A DNA stretch of 64,000 bases from Pseudomonadota bacterium (GCA_020161365.1 JAIUNU010000010.1:62001-126000), one strand, 5' to 3'; positions 28,130-37,086 are shown, counted from the first letter of the stretch. Translations and numbers: made by a program. The notes: generated by a model from the sequence alone, not told the origin.

Positions 28130-29199
28130 CCCTCGTCACCCAACAGAACCCCCTGGGCCTCGACGGCTTCGAGTTCGTCGAGTTCACCAGCCCCGATCCG
28201 GCGGCCATGAAGGCCCTGATCGAGCAGCTGGGCTTCGTCGCCGCAAGCAAGCACCCGACCAAGGCTGCGACCCGCTACAAGCAGGGCCGCGTGAACCTGA
28301 TCGTCAACGAAGAGGCGACCGGTCAGGTCGCCGACTTCCGCGCCGACCACGGTCCGTCGGCGAACGGCATGGCCTTCCGCGTCGAGAACGCTGAAGCGGC
28401 CTATGCCGAGGCCATCAAGCGCGGCGCCAAGGCCGCCGACGCCTCGCGGTCTCTGCTGGGTTCGGACGCCAAGGTGCTGGAAGGCATCGGCGGCAGCTTG
28501 CTCTATCTCGTCGACCGCTACGGCGATGCGGGCACGATCTACGACGCCTGGGATCAGGTTCCCGGCGCAGCTGAAGCAGAAGCCGCCAACAACGTCGGCC
28601 TGGATCTGCTCGACCACCTGACCCACAACGTCAAGCGCGGCCAGATGCGGACGTGGTCGACCTTCTACAACCAGATCTTCGGCTTCGAAGAGCAGAAGTA
28701 CTTCGACATCAAGGGCCAGGCGACTGGCCTGTTCAGCCAGGCGATGATCGCGCCCGACAAGGCCATTCGCATCCCGCTGAACGAGAGCCAGGACGACAAG
28801 AGCCAGATCGAGGAGTTCATCCGCCAGTACAACGGCGAGGGCATCCAGCACCTGGCGATGACGACGGACAACATCTACGAGACCGTCGAGAAGCTGCGCG
28901 CCCGGGGGGTGAAGCTGCAGGACACGATCGAGACCTATTACGAGCTGGTCGATAAGCGCGTGCCCGGCCACGGCGAGGACCTGGAGCGCCTGAAGAAGAA
29001 CCGCATCCTGATCGACGGCAATGTCGGCGAGGAAGGCCTGCTGCTGCAAATCTTCACCGAGAACCTGTTCGGCCCGATCTTCTTCGAGATCATTCAGCGC
29101 AAGGGCAATGAGGGCTTCGGCAACGGCAACTTCCAGGCCCTGTTCGAGAGCATCGAGTTGGACCAGATCCGTCGCGGCGTGATCACGGTCGACGCCTGA
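28126..29199 (+). CDS. hppD: 4-hydroxyphenylpyruvate dioxygenase
   Basis: This non-heme Fe(II) dioxygenase converts 4-hydroxyphenylpyruvate to homogentisate. The 357-residue protein has two vicinal-oxygen-chelate halves. The iron ligands fall at H164 (LLDHLTHNV), H242 (GIQHLAMTT) and E321 (GPIFFEIIQR), in the same contexts as the characterised Pseudomonas enzyme. It is coupled to the aminotransferase by ATGA. The next gene on the strand catalyses the next reaction after a 169-base gap that holds a repeat. Confidence 0.97.
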   Translation: MTLVTQQNPLGLDGFEFVEFTSPDPAAMKALIEQLGFVAASKHPTKAATRYKQGRVNLIVNEEATGQVADFRADHGPSANGMAFRVENAEAAYAEAIKRGAKAADASRSLLGSDAKVLEGIGGSLLYLVDRYGDAGTIYDAWDQVPGAAEAEAANNVGLDLLDHLTHNVKRGQMRTWSTFYNQIFGFEEQKYFDIKGQATGLFSQAMIAPDKAIRIPLNESQDDKSQIEEFIRQYNGEGIQHLAMTTDNIYETVEKLRARGVKLQDTIETYYELVDKRVPGHGEDLERLKKNRILIDGNVGEEGLLLQIFTENLFGPIFFEIIQRKGNEGFGNGNFQALFESIELDQIRRGVITVDA

Positions 29200-29226
29200 G
29201 GCTCTAGCCTCAAAATACCCTTCGGC

Positions 29227-29333
29227 GTCATCCCGGCCGAAGCGTAGCGTAGAGCCGGGACCCAGGGGCGGCGCGCACAGCGTTCCGTGACCCCTGGGTC
29301 CCGGATCGCCCTTTTTAGGGCGTCCGGGATGAC
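29227..29333. repeat. Palindromic intergenic repeat between hppD and hmgA
   Basis: The outer arms are GTCATCCCGG (29227-29236) and CCGGGATGAC (29324-29333). The inner arms are CCGGGACCCAGGGG (29255-29268) and CCCCTGGGTCCCGG (29291-29304). Both pairs are perfect. The architecture resembles the repeat fragment at 5697. It may stabilise or attenuate the hppD-hmgA transcript. Confidence 0.8.
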
Positions 29334-29368
29334 ATGGGAAAAGTGCTGAATAAGGCACGGGAACGCAC

Positions 29369-30646
29369 ATGGACCTCCGCTACCAAACCGGCTTCGGCTC
29401 CTATTTCGAAACCGAGGCGCATCCCGGCGCTCTGCCGATCGGGCGCAACTCGCCGCAGAAGGTTCCGTTCGGCCTCTATGCCGAGCAGCTGTCGGGCTCG
29501 GCCTTCACCGCGCCGCGTCATGAAAACCGCCGCACCTGGCTTTACCGCCTGCGGCCCAGCGCCGGCCACGGGGCCTATCAGCCCTATGCGCAAGCCAACC
29601 TCGTCTCGGCCTTTCCGGCTCCCGCCACGCCCAATCGCCTGCGCTGGAGCCCGCTGGAGATCCCAGCCGCGCCGACCGACTTTGTCGACGGTCTGGTGAG
29701 CCTGGCCGGCAACGCCGACGCAGCCACCCTGGGAGGCATCGCCGCCCACGTCTATCTGGCCAACGCCTCGATGAAGAACCGGGTGTTCTACAACGCTGAC
29801 GGCGAGATGCTGATCGTGCCGCAAATGGGCGAGCTGACCCTGGTCACCGAGATGGGCGTGCTCAAGGCCGGCCCTGGCCACATCGCGGTGATCCCGCGCG
29901 GCGTGCGATTCCGGGTCGAGGTCGAGGGCCCCTCGCGCGGCTATGTCTGCGAGAACTACGGCGCAGCCTTCCGTCTGCCCGAGCTTGGCCCGATCGGCGC
30001 CAACGGCCTGGCCAATCCGCGTGACTTCGAAGCGCCGGTGGCGGCCTTCGAGGACATCGATACGCCGACCGAAGTGATCCAGAAGTTCCAAGGCGCGCTG
30101 TGGGCCGCGACCTGGGATCACAGCCCGCTGGACGTGGTGGCCTGGCACGGCAACCTGACGCCGTACCGCTATGACCTGTCGCGGTTCAACACGATGAACA
30201 CGGTCAGCTACGACCACCCCGATCCGTCGATCTTCACGGTCCTGACCTCGCCCAGCGACACGCCGGGGACGGCCAACTGCGACTTCGTGATCTTCCCGCC
30301 GCGCTGGATGGTGGCCGAGGACACGTTCCGCCCGCCCTGGTTCCATCGCAACGTCATGAGCGAGTTCATGGGTCTGATCCACGGCGCCTATGACGCCAAA
30401 GAGGGCGGCTTCGTCCCCGGCGGCGCGTCCTTGCACAACTGCATGAGCGACCACGGCCCCGACGTCGCCAGCCACAAGAAGGCGACCGAGGCGGTCCTGG
30501 CCCCGCACAAGATCGACGGAACCATGGCCTTCATGTTCGAGAGCCGCTGGGTGTTCCGCCCGACGGCCCTGGCCCTGGAATCTGCGGCGCTGCAGCGCGA
30601 CTACGACGCCTGCTGGACCGGCTTCCCCAAGGCTCGCCTGTCCTGA
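29369..30646 (+). CDS. hmgA: Homogentisate 1,2-dioxygenase
   Basis: This Fe(II) ring-cleaving dioxygenase converts homogentisate to maleylacetoacetate. The 425-residue length is typical. Family sequence is seen at [17 protein letters not shown] near the N-terminus, at [20 protein letters not shown] in the cupin core, and at the iron-ligand region [15 protein letters not shown] followed by CMSDHGPD. The start ATG 29369 begins with [16 protein letters not shown], as in other family members. It lies 115 bases before fahA. Confidence 0.97.
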   Translation: MDLRYQTGFGSYFETEAHPGALPIGRNSPQKVPFGLYAEQLSGSAFTAPRHENRRTWLYRLRPSAGHGAYQPYAQANLVSAFPAPATPNRLRWSPLEIPAAPTDFVDGLVSLAGNADAATLGGIAAHVYLANASMKNRVFYNADGEMLIVPQMGELTLVTEMGVLKAGPGHIAVIPRGVRFRVEVEGPSRGYVCENYGAAFRLPELGPIGANGLANPRDFEAPVAAFEDIDTPTEVIQKFQGALWAATWDHSPLDVVAWHGNLTPYRYDLSRFNTMNTVSYDHPDPSIFTVLTSPSDTPGTANCDFVIFPPRWMVAEDTFRPPWFHRNVMSEFMGLIHGAYDAKEGGFVPGGASLHNCMSDHGPDVASHKKATEAVLAPHKIDGTMAFMFESRWVFRPTALALESAALQRDYDACWTGFPKARLS

Positions 30647-30761
30647 TCCAAATTCTGCTCGCGATCTCCCGTAAGGACGCGCGCCGGCCTCGAACCGGCT
30701 TGCGCGCGGTCCGGCGATGTGGGGGGATGGCTGAAAATCCAAAGTCCCGGAGGAAAACCGA

Positions 30762-31769
30762 ATGAAGCTCGCGTCTCTCAAGGGTGGTCGCGACGGCCGT
30801 CTGGTGGTGGTCTCCAACGACCTGGCCTGGTTCACCGACGCCGGGACGATCGCGCCGACCCTGCAGGCCGCGCTCGACAACTGGGAGCGCTGCGGGCCCA
30901 TGCTGGCGGGTCTGGCCGAGAGCCTCGAGCACGGCGCGGTGCCCAAGGAGCGGTTCCATGAGCATGAGGCGCTCAGCCCGCTGCCGCGCGCCTATCAGTG
31001 GGTGGATGGCTCGGCCTATGTGAACCACGTCCAGTTGGTGCGCAAAGCGCGCGGCGCCGAGATGCCCGAGAGCTTCTGGACCGACCCCTTGATGTACCAG
31101 GGCGCGTCCGACGGCTTCCTGGCCCCGCGCGATCCGATCCCGCTGGCCGACGCCAGTTGGGGTTGCGACCTTGAGGGCGAGGTGGCGGTCATCGTCGACG
31201 ACGTGCCGCTGGGCGCGACCCGCGAAGAGGCCCTGGCGGCCATCCGCCTCGTCATGCTCTGCAATGACGTCTCGCTGCGCAACCTGATCCCGGGCGAACT
31301 GGCCAAGGGCTTCGGCTTCGTGCAGTCCAAGCCCGCCAGCGCCTTCTCGCCGGTCGCGGTGTCGCCGGACGCGCTGGGCGAGGCCTGGAAGGACGGCAAG
31401 CTGCACGGGGCGCTGCTGGTCGAGCTGGACGGCAAGGACTTCGGCCGCGCCGACGCCGGGGTCGACATGACCTTTGACTTCGGCACACTGGTGGCCCACG
31501 CCGCCAAGACGCGCCCGCTGTGCGCCGGCACCATCGTCGGCTCGGGCACGGTCAGCAACCGCGACGCCGATGGCGGTCCGGGCAAGCCGGTCAGCGAAGG
31601 CGGCCTTGGCTACTCGTGCCTCGCCGAGGTCCGCACCGTCGAGACCATCCTGCACGGCGCGCCCAAGACGCCGTTCCTGCTGGGCGGTGACACGATCCGC
31701 ATCGAGATGAAGGACGCCAAGGGCCACTCGATCTTCGGCGCCATCGAGCAGACGGTCGAACGCATTTGA
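30762..31769 (+). CDS. fahA: Fumarylacetoacetate hydrolase-family protein
   Basis: This 335-residue FAH-fold enzyme probably hydrolyses fumarylacetoacetate to fumarate and acetoacetate, the last step of tyrosine breakdown. The metal-binding CDLEGEVAVIVDDV motif and the GFVQSKPASAFSP and CAGTIVGSGTVSN segments are visible. GGAGG precedes ATG 30762. It is shorter than the eukaryotic enzyme (about 420), as is usual for this bacterial subgroup. The isomerase needed to make its substrate (MaiA) is not in the window. Its stop overlaps a TTG start of the next gene. Confidence 0.92.
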   Translation: MKLASLKGGRDGRLVVVSNDLAWFTDAGTIAPTLQAALDNWERCGPMLAGLAESLEHGAVPKERFHEHEALSPLPRAYQWVDGSAYVNHVQLVRKARGAEMPESFWTDPLMYQGASDGFLAPRDPIPLADASWGCDLEGEVAVIVDDVPLGATREEALAAIRLVMLCNDVSLRNLIPGELAKGFGFVQSKPASAFSPVAVSPDALGEAWKDGKLHGALLVELDGKDFGRADAGVDMTFDFGTLVAHAAKTRPLCAGTIVGSGTVSNRDADGGPGKPVSEGGLGYSCLAEVRTVETILHGAPKTPFLLGGDTIRIEMKDAKGHSIFGAIEQTVERI

Positions 31770-32146
31770 CGGACGAGACGGCGCCCGTCGTAGCCGGGCG
31801 GATCTGGGAAACGCGGGCCGGGATCAATCTTGGCCCGCTGGACCTGATCCCGGACGGCGGCGCGCGAAACTATGTGCTGCAGATCGGCGAGGCGCGGTTC
31901 CACGGCTTCGTGGTGCGCCGGGGCGAGGCGGTGTTCGGCTATGTCGACCGCTGCCCGCACGCCGGCCTGCCGCTGGCCCAGGAACTGGACCGCTATCTGA
32001 CGCCCGACGGCGGGCTGATCGCCTGCTCCTGGCACGGGGCGGTGTTTGGCGTTGAGGACGGCGCCTGCGTGGGCGGGCCCTGCGTCGGCGCTCGGCTCAA
32101 GCCCTGGCCGGTGGAGGTGCAGGACGGGCGGGTGGTGACGGCCTAA
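31766..32146 (+). CDS. Small Rieske [2Fe-2S] ferredoxin-type protein
   Basis: This soluble Rieske protein has 126 residues. The cluster ligands are C63 and H65 (CPHAG) and C87 and H90 (CSWHG), the C-x-H and C-x2-H pattern of Rieske ferredoxins. A second pair of cysteines near the C-terminus (C101, C106) is unusual. The start is TTG 31766, overlapping the fahA stop by four bases (TTGA); no in-frame ATG lies near. It occupies the position where maiA is often found. No matching oxygenase is in the window, so its electron acceptor is unknown. Confidence 0.85.
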   Translation: MTDETAPVVAGRIWETRAGINLGPLDLIPDGGARNYVLQIGEARFHGFVVRRGEAVFGYVDRCPHAGLPLAQELDRYLTPDGGLIACSWHGAVFGVEDGACVGGPCVGARLKPWPVEVQDGRVVTA

Positions 32147-33531
32147 TCGTCGCCCACAGGCTCGCCACCCATGCGCCAGCCTCCGCCTAAGGCCTGGTAT
32201 AGGGCGATGACGTTCAGCAGCCTTGCCTCCCGCACCTGAGTCACGGTCAAGTCGGCTGCAAAAAGGCCGCGTTGAGCATCGAGCGGCTCAAGATAGGCGG
32301 CGTATCCCGCCTCGAAACGCCTTTGCGCGTGGGCGAGGGCCCTGGCGTTCGCATCGCGTTGCCTCTGCGTCGCAACTTCTTGCGCAGCTAACTGGTCCAA
32401 CCCCTCCAGCGCGCTCTCCACCTCGCCGAAAGCGGTTAGCGCAGCCTTGCGGTAGGCGAACGCGGCCTGGTCCCGGCGCGCGGCCGCGCCGTCTGCCTGG
32501 GCGCGCAGGCGACCGGCGTCGAACAAGGGCGCCAGGACGCTGCCCCCGACGCTCCAGACGGTGAGCGGATCGAGGTGACGCACGAACAACTCGCCCGCAG
32601 CGGCCGAGAGACGGACCTGGGGCAGGAAGGCGGCGCGCGCTGAAGCCAGGCTAGCGTCCGACGCGGCCAAAGTTGCCTCGGCCTGGGCGAGATCGGGGCG
32701 ACGCCGGAGCAGCGTCGAAGGCAGCGGCGCACCAGGCGTCGGTACGGTCAGAGCGGCGAGCTCCCCTCGCGCCACCGGCCCACTGTTGCGTCCAAGAAGG
32801 ATATTGAGAGCTGTCTCTTGCCGACTGATCGCCAGCGCGAGCGCCGGCGCGCGTTGCGCCGCCGCCTCCAGCTCGGCTAGCGCCTGTTGTCGCTCAAGAT
32901 CCGTCGTCTGGCCCACGCGCGCCCGGTGGTCGGCGCGGGCGGCGGCCTCCCGCCGAGAGGCCACGGCCGCCTCGGCGGTGGCGCGCTGAGCGTCCAGCGA
33001 CAGCAGGGTCACATAGGCTCTGGCCACGGCGCCGGCTACCGAAAGCCGCGCGGCGTCGCGCGCGTAGATGTTCGCTTGAAGGCTGGCGCGGGCCGCGCGA
33101 TCGGCTTCACGAATTCGCCCCCAGAGGTCGGCCTCATAGGCGACCTGGATCTGCGGCTGAGCGACGGTTGTGGTGCGCGGTGTGCCGAACGGGCTGAGTT
33201 CTCGGCTCTTCTGCGCGCCCAGGGAGAGGTTGATCGAAGGGGCCAGGGCCGATTGCGCCTGCTGGCGCAGCGCCTCGGCCTCGCGCACGCGCGCCTCGGC
33301 TATGGCAAGGTCGGTATTGTTGGCGAGGGCGACCGTGATCAGGTCGGCCAGATGTTCGTCGCCGAATGAACGCCAAACCTCTGTCACCGAAGTCTCGGCT
33401 TCCACCGCAGCTGATGCTCGCCACGCCGTCGGCGCCTGAACTGTGGCGGCGGGCGGGGGACTAGAGCCTGGCGGTGTCGCGCAAGCCGCTAGAATGGGGA
33501 GGCTGGCGAAGGCCAGGATCATGCGCCGCAT
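32143..33531 (-). CDS. NodT-family outer membrane efflux lipoprotein
   Basis: This 462-residue TolC-like outer membrane factor is the exit duct of a tripartite pump. Its signal peptide ends in a lipobox, ILAAC, with C17 as the lipidation site. Two repeats of long alpha-helical, Ala/Gln-rich sequence and beta-strand regions follow, as in NodT/OprM proteins. It is the third gene of a minus-strand operon and its start overlaps the membrane-fusion gene stop by one base. It converges on the Rieske gene with a four-base overlap of stops. Confidence 0.93.
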   Translation of the reverse strand: MRRMILAFASLPILAACATPPGSSPPPAATVQAPTAWRASAAVEAETSVTEVWRSFGDEHLADLITVALANNTDLAIAEARVREAEALRQQAQSALAPSINLSLGAQKSRELSPFGTPRTTTVAQPQIQVAYEADLWGRIREADRAARASLQANIYARDAARLSVAGAVARAYVTLLSLDAQRATAEAAVASRREAAARADHRARVGQTTDLERQQALAELEAAAQRAPALALAISRQETALNILLGRNSGPVARGELAALTVPTPGAPLPSTLLRRRPDLAQAEATLAASDASLASARAAFLPQVRLSAAAGELFVRHLDPLTVWSVGGSVLAPLFDAGRLRAQADGAAARRDQAAFAYRKAALTAFGEVESALEGLDQLAAQEVATQRQRDANARALAHAQRRFEAGYAAYLEPLDAQRGLFAADLTVTQVREARLLNVIALYQALGGGWRMGGEPVGDD

Positions 33532-34658
33532 CAGCGCGCTCCCGCCTTGGCCGTATCGACCTCGACCTGGACCGACATTCCCGGCCGCAGCCGTTCCAGG
33601 TCGCGTTGGCCGGCGTCCAGCAGAATGCGCACCGGCAGACGTTGGGCGATCTTGGTGAAGTTACCCGTCGCATTCTGCGGCGGCAGCAGGCTGAACTCCG
33701 ATCCCGTCGCCGGCGAGATCGACTCCACCCGTCCGGTGAAGGCCTGGTCGCCCAAGGCGTCGACCGTGACGCGAGCGATCTGGCCAGGCCGCATCCGGCC
33801 GGATTGGCGTTCCTTGTAGTTGGCGATCACCCAACGTTGCGGCGGCACCAGCGCCACCAGCTGGCTGCCAGCGGTGACGTACTGTCCGCGCCGCACGCCG
33901 ACCTGGCCCAACTGACCGTCTGTGGGCGCCATCACGCGGGTGTTGGCCAGATCGATTTCGGCGAGCCGGACGGCCGCTTGGGCGCCGGCCACGGCCGCCT
34001 CCAGGCCTTGCCGCGAAACGCTGACGGACCGCACATCCTGACGGGCGATCTCGCCCGCCGCCTGGGCCGAGACCAGCGTCGCCTCAGCGGCTTTGAGGCT
34101 CGCACGCGCCTGGTCTCGCTCGCGCTGAGAAACCGAGCCGTCGCCGACCAGCTGATCCACGCGCGCAAGGTCGGCCCGCGCCCGTTCCACTTGAGCGCTC
34201 GCCGAGCGGATGTCGGCAAGTCTGGCTTGAACGGCGGCGTCGCGCGACGCGCGCGCCTGGGCGGCGTTGGCCAGATCGGCTTGGCGCGCCGCAAGCGTGG
34301 CGCGCGCTTGTTCCAGCCGCTGGATGTAGAGCCTCTGATCGATCTCGAACAGGGATTGGCCGGCGCGAACGGCCTCGAAGTCTCTGGCCATCACCTTGAC
34401 GACGTAGCCGCTCGACTGAGGTGCGATGACGGTCACCTGACCGCGCACATAGGCATTGTCGGTGCGCTGCACCGATCCGGCGAACGGCGGAAGCTTCCAG
34501 AGGAATAGGATCAGCAAGATCAACGCGAGGGCGCCGAGGACCGTTAGGACCAAGGCGCGCCGGCTTGGAGGCTTTGGCCTCGCTGACGATGCGCCGGCGG
34601 CCGGCCGGTCTTCCGGTTGAGGTGTGGCGGACGGATCGGAAGGTGAGGCGTCTGTCAT
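33531..34658 (-). CDS. emrA: HlyD/EmrA-family membrane fusion protein
   Basis: This 375-residue periplasmic adaptor links the inner-membrane transporter to the outer-membrane duct. It has a cytoplasmic Pro-rich N-terminus, one membrane segment (about residues 33-53, ALVLTVLGALALILLILFLW), a lipoyl half-domain (NAYVRGQVTVIAPQSSGYV), a long coiled coil rich in Ala, Arg and Gln, and a beta-barrel domain. The start overlaps the transporter stop by four bases (ATGA). Confidence 0.93.
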   Translation of the reverse strand: MTDASPSDPSATPQPEDRPAAGASSARPKPPSRRALVLTVLGALALILLILFLWKLPPFAGSVQRTDNAYVRGQVTVIAPQSSGYVVKVMARDFEAVRAGQSLFEIDQRLYIQRLEQARATLAARQADLANAAQARASRDAAVQARLADIRSASAQVERARADLARVDQLVGDGSVSQRERDQARASLKAAEATLVSAQAAGEIARQDVRSVSVSRQGLEAAVAGAQAAVRLAEIDLANTRVMAPTDGQLGQVGVRRGQYVTAGSQLVALVPPQRWVIANYKERQSGRMRPGQIARVTVDALGDQAFTGRVESISPATGSEFSLLPPQNATGNFTKIAQRLPVRILLDAGQRDLERLRPGMSVQVEVDTAKAGAR

Positions 34659-36331
34659 GGGGTCTCTGCGGTGGCGAGCGGAGCTGCGGGCGGCGCGTCG
34701 GCGGCGCTGCGGGTGCGAAGGGCGAGCCGGACGAACAGGAAGCCGGCGTAGGCGAACTGGAGGAGAGCGATCACGCCGATGACGAGGAAGACGTCGTTGA
34801 AGGCGAGGATATTGGCCTGCTGGGTGACCTGTTGTCCGAGCAGCGCGGTCGCGTCGATCGTGCGCAAGGCAGGGTCCGCCTGGGTGGAGGCGTAAACGCC
34901 GCCATAGCTCTGCAAGGTCGCCGCGACATTGGGGTCAGTGGCGGTCAATCGCTCGGCCAAGGCCACGGCGTGTTGTTGCGCACGAACGGTCTGAAGCGTG
35001 CCCAGGAGCGCAGCTCCGCCCAACCCACCGAGATTCTGGGCGACGCCGAACATTACCGAGAAGGTGATGATCGAGCCGAGGCCCCGGCTCAGCAACTGAC
35101 CGATGCCGAACATGAACGAAGGTCCCAGGAACATCGCTGCGGCGAAGGCCAGCAAGGCCTGGCTCACAAAGAGGTTGGCGGGTCCGATCTGTGGCGTGGC
35201 GCGGGCGTCGAGGAACGCGCCTGCGGCGATGAGCAGGATCGAGAGGAGAAATTGCGGGGCCAGGGTCTTGGTATTCAGCGTCGTAGCGCTGATCACTACG
35301 CCCGCAGCCGTCGCCGCCAGCACGACCAGATAGAGCAGGCGTTGTTGTTCGGGAGCAAAGCCCAGCGCCTGCATCAGGCCGGCTGCGCCAACGCTCTGTT
35401 CGGACAGGATGACGCGAACCAGAGCGATGTTGAAGGCGAAGCGTAGGAAGGTCCCCGTCGCCACCCAGCGCGTGTCGATCAGCGGATGGGCCCGACGATG
35501 CTCTATCAGGGCTCCTGCGGCCAGAAGCACGACGGCGCCGACAAGGCTCCAGCCCAGCCACGGCGCCTCGAACCACCAGACAATCCGCCCGAGCCCCAAG
35601 ACGGCGACGATCAGGCCGAGCCCGGCGCCCAGGAGTGCGAAGGAGAGGATGTCGGTCGTCTCGAAGACGTGGATGCGCGCGCCTTGCGGCAGGCGAAACA
35701 GCACGACGGCGGCCAGGCTGGCCAGCGCCAGGCAGGCTTCGAGCGCGTAGAGGCCTTGCCAGTAAGCGGCGTCCAGCAGATCAGGCGAGATTACCCGCGC
35801 CAGAGGGCCTCCGAACTGCGAGACGCCGACGCCGAGCACGAGAGCGCCGATCCGGAACGAGGCCGGGAACGCCTGCAACATGTAGAACATCGCCAAGGCG
35901 CTCAGCGCTGCGGCGCCGACACCGCTGATCGCGCGCAGGAACAGCGCCATTGGGTAGGTGTCCAGGCCCAGATGAGCGAAGGCGGCCACGGTGTAGAGCG
36001 CCAGGAAAACCAAGGTGAAGCGACGAATGCCGAACTGCTGGCGATACTTCACCAGCAGCAGGTTCATCGAGATGTTGGTCATGATGTAGACCGTGGTCAG
36101 CCAGGCCCCTTGCGTTGGGGTCAGGCCAAGCGCGCCCTGGATAGCCGGCAGATTCACCTGCACCAAAGCCGAGCCCAGGGACCCGGTGACGCCGATCAGC
36201 ACGGCGATCAGACCATGGACAAGCCGGAAGGTGCGCGGAAAGTCCGGCGTTGACGGGGAGCCCGGCAGAAAGGGGCGCTCGTGGGGCAGCCAGTCCGGTG
36301 TCTCTCCAATGGGCTGGCCATGGGTGGGCAT
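34655..36331 (-). CDS. emrB: DHA2/EmrB-family multidrug MFS transporter
   Basis: This 558-residue protein has about fourteen membrane segments and belongs to the EmrB/QacA (DHA2) drug:proton antiporters. Near the N-terminus it shows VNLPAIQGALGLTPTQGAW, a match to the family motif around the first helices. It is the first gene of the efflux operon. No regulator gene is adjacent. The 272-base upstream region contains a terminator hairpin and promoter belonging to the small-RNA candidate, so the pump promoter must lie in the last ~110 bases before 36331. Drug specificity is unknown. Confidence 0.92.
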   Translation of the reverse strand: MPTHGQPIGETPDWLPHERPFLPGSPSTPDFPRTFRLVHGLIAVLIGVTGSLGSALVQVNLPAIQGALGLTPTQGAWLTTVYIMTNISMNLLLVKYRQQFGIRRFTLVFLALYTVAAFAHLGLDTYPMALFLRAISGVGAAALSALAMFYMLQAFPASFRIGALVLGVGVSQFGGPLARVISPDLLDAAYWQGLYALEACLALASLAAVVLFRLPQGARIHVFETTDILSFALLGAGLGLIVAVLGLGRIVWWFEAPWLGWSLVGAVVLLAAGALIEHRRAHPLIDTRWVATGTFLRFAFNIALVRVILSEQSVGAAGLMQALGFAPEQQRLLYLVVLAATAAGVVISATTLNTKTLAPQFLLSILLIAAGAFLDARATPQIGPANLFVSQALLAFAAAMFLGPSFMFGIGQLLSRGLGSIITFSVMFGVAQNLGGLGGAALLGTLQTVRAQQHAVALAERLTATDPNVAATLQSYGGVYASTQADPALRTIDATALLGQQVTQQANILAFNDVFLVIGVIALLQFAYAGFLFVRLALRTRSAADAPPAAPLATAETP

Positions 36332-36446
36332 GCGCGATTGCTCAGGTTCGGCGGGCGCTCACGCGTCCTCGTACGGTGCAGGGAGCGGTTTTGTACGGTG
36401 AAGGTTCCCAACGCTTCGCGTGATGTCTGTTGGCTATGCCCCAGAC

Positions 36447-36514
36447 AAAAAGAACGGCCGCCTTCCAGGAGAAGAAGGCGGCCGAGTCATTGGGAGGAAA
36501 CGCCCGAAAGGGCT
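36447..36514 (-). ncRNA. Candidate small regulatory RNA with CU-rich anti-Shine-Dalgarno segments
   Basis: The minus strand of this interval has everything an independent small RNA needs. A promoter matching the Caulobacter housekeeping consensus (36521-36549) predicts a 5' end near 36514. The RNA would then carry a 4-bp GCCC/GGGC hairpin (36513-36502), an exposed CCUCCC segment (about 36496-36491), and a terminal 11-bp perfect stem (36484-36474 with 36465-36455) whose 8-base loop is UUCUCCUG. The stem is followed by UUCUUUUUG. Two accessible CU-rich, anti-Shine-Dalgarno stretches are typical of Hfq-dependent alphaproteobacterial sRNAs. No ORF of note is inside. Expression is not demonstrated. 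Confidence 0.6.
36455..36484 (-). terminator. Rho-independent terminator of the small-RNA candidate
   Basis: CGGCCGCCTTC (36455-36465) pairs perfectly with GAAGGCGGCCG (36474-36484). Read on the minus strand, the stem is followed by TTCTTTTTG. It could also terminate read-through from the ridA gene 120 bases upstream, but that distance is long. Confidence 0.85.
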
Positions 36515-36520
36515 GGATTT

Positions 36521-36549
36521 CCTATAGCGAGGTCCGATCGGCTTGACAA
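36521..36549 (-). promoter_or_regulatory. Promoter of the small-RNA candidate
   Basis: On the minus strand, TTGTCA (36549-36544) and TATAGG (36526-36521) are separated by 17 bases. The fuller form TTGTCAA-N14-GCTATAGG fits the Caulobacter housekeeping consensus TTGACGS-N10-14-GCTANAWC well. The -35 element is inside the LacI-type operator. Confidence 0.6.
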
Positions 36550-36557
36550 CGTTGTCA
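36544..36557. promoter_or_regulatory. LacI-family-type operator, copy 1
   Basis: TGACAACGTTGTCA is a perfect 14-bp palindrome with the central CG typical of LacI-family operators. It covers the -35 region of the small-RNA promoter. The identical 14-mer, with the same flanking T and CG, occurs at 51725-51738 before the FucP-type sugar transporter. The regulator gene is not in the window. Confidence 0.75.
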
Positions 36558-36566
36558 CGAAAATAA

Positions 36567-36584
36567 TTTCGCCGAACGGTGAAA
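36567..36584 (-). terminator. Weak hairpin after ridA
   Basis: TTTCgCCG-aa-CGGtGAAA is an interrupted inverted repeat 19 bases after the ridA stop. On the minus strand it is followed by TTATTTT. It could end the amine oxidase/cytochrome/RidA transcript upstream of the small-RNA promoter. Confidence 0.35.
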
Positions 36585-36603
36585 TTGGTGGCGAGGGGCG
36601 ACC

Positions 36604-37086
36604 TTACTTCTTCTTGGCCGCCTGGACTTCGATCTCGACCAACATGCCGTCGGCGACCAAGGCGCTGATCTGGCTGGTGATGCGGGCCGGCTTATTAGGC
36701 TGGGCGGCGGTGCCGAAGTAGGTCTTGTAGCCCTCCATCATGCCCATGAAGTCCATCTTGCCGTCCTTGGCCGGGTCGCCGACCAGGAGCACGCGCATCA
36801 TCACGACATCGGCCATGGTGGCGCCCTGGCTCTTCAGGGCGGCTTCGATGCGCCCCAACACGCCGAGGGTCTGGGTCTTGGTGTCGCCGAACTTGGCCAC
36901 GCCCGTGGCCTTGTCGTCGATCACCGGCGGGGTCATGCCGCTGACATAGATCATGTCGTAGCCGGCGGGGACGGTGACGACGCTGGCGATGGCCGACTTG
37001 GGATCGCCGCCACGGACAATGTCCTGGGCGTGGGCGACGCTGGTCAGGGCGCAGAGGCCGGCGGCGAGGGCGACGAGGCGTTTCAT
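36604..37086 (-). CDS. Exported RidA/YjgF-family protein
   Basis: RidA proteins hydrolyse reactive enamine/imine intermediates to 2-oxo products and ammonia. This 160-residue member has a signal peptide (KRLVALAAGLCALTSVAHAQ, cleavage near residue 21), so it would act in the periplasm. The arginine that binds substrate in E. coli RidA (R105) is kept as R135 in KPARITSQ, which argues for a deaminase-competent member. ATG 37086 is chosen because it begins the signal peptide. It is 26 bases downstream of the cytochrome gene on the same strand. Confidence 0.85.
   Translation of the reverse strand: MKRLVALAAGLCALTSVAHAQDIVRGGDPKSAIASVVTVPAGYDMIYVSGMTPPVIDDKATGVAKFGDTKTQTLGVLGRIEAALKSQGATMADVVMMRVLLVGDPAKDGKMDFMGMMEGYKTYFGTAAQPNKPARITSQISALVADGMLVEIEVQAAKKK

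Noticed and set aside
36455..36484. Reading the hairpin only as the terminator of the ridA operon
   Set aside because: It is 120 bases past ridA, another weak hairpin lies nearer, and a good promoter sits between. Read-through use remains possible and is noted in the terminator entry.
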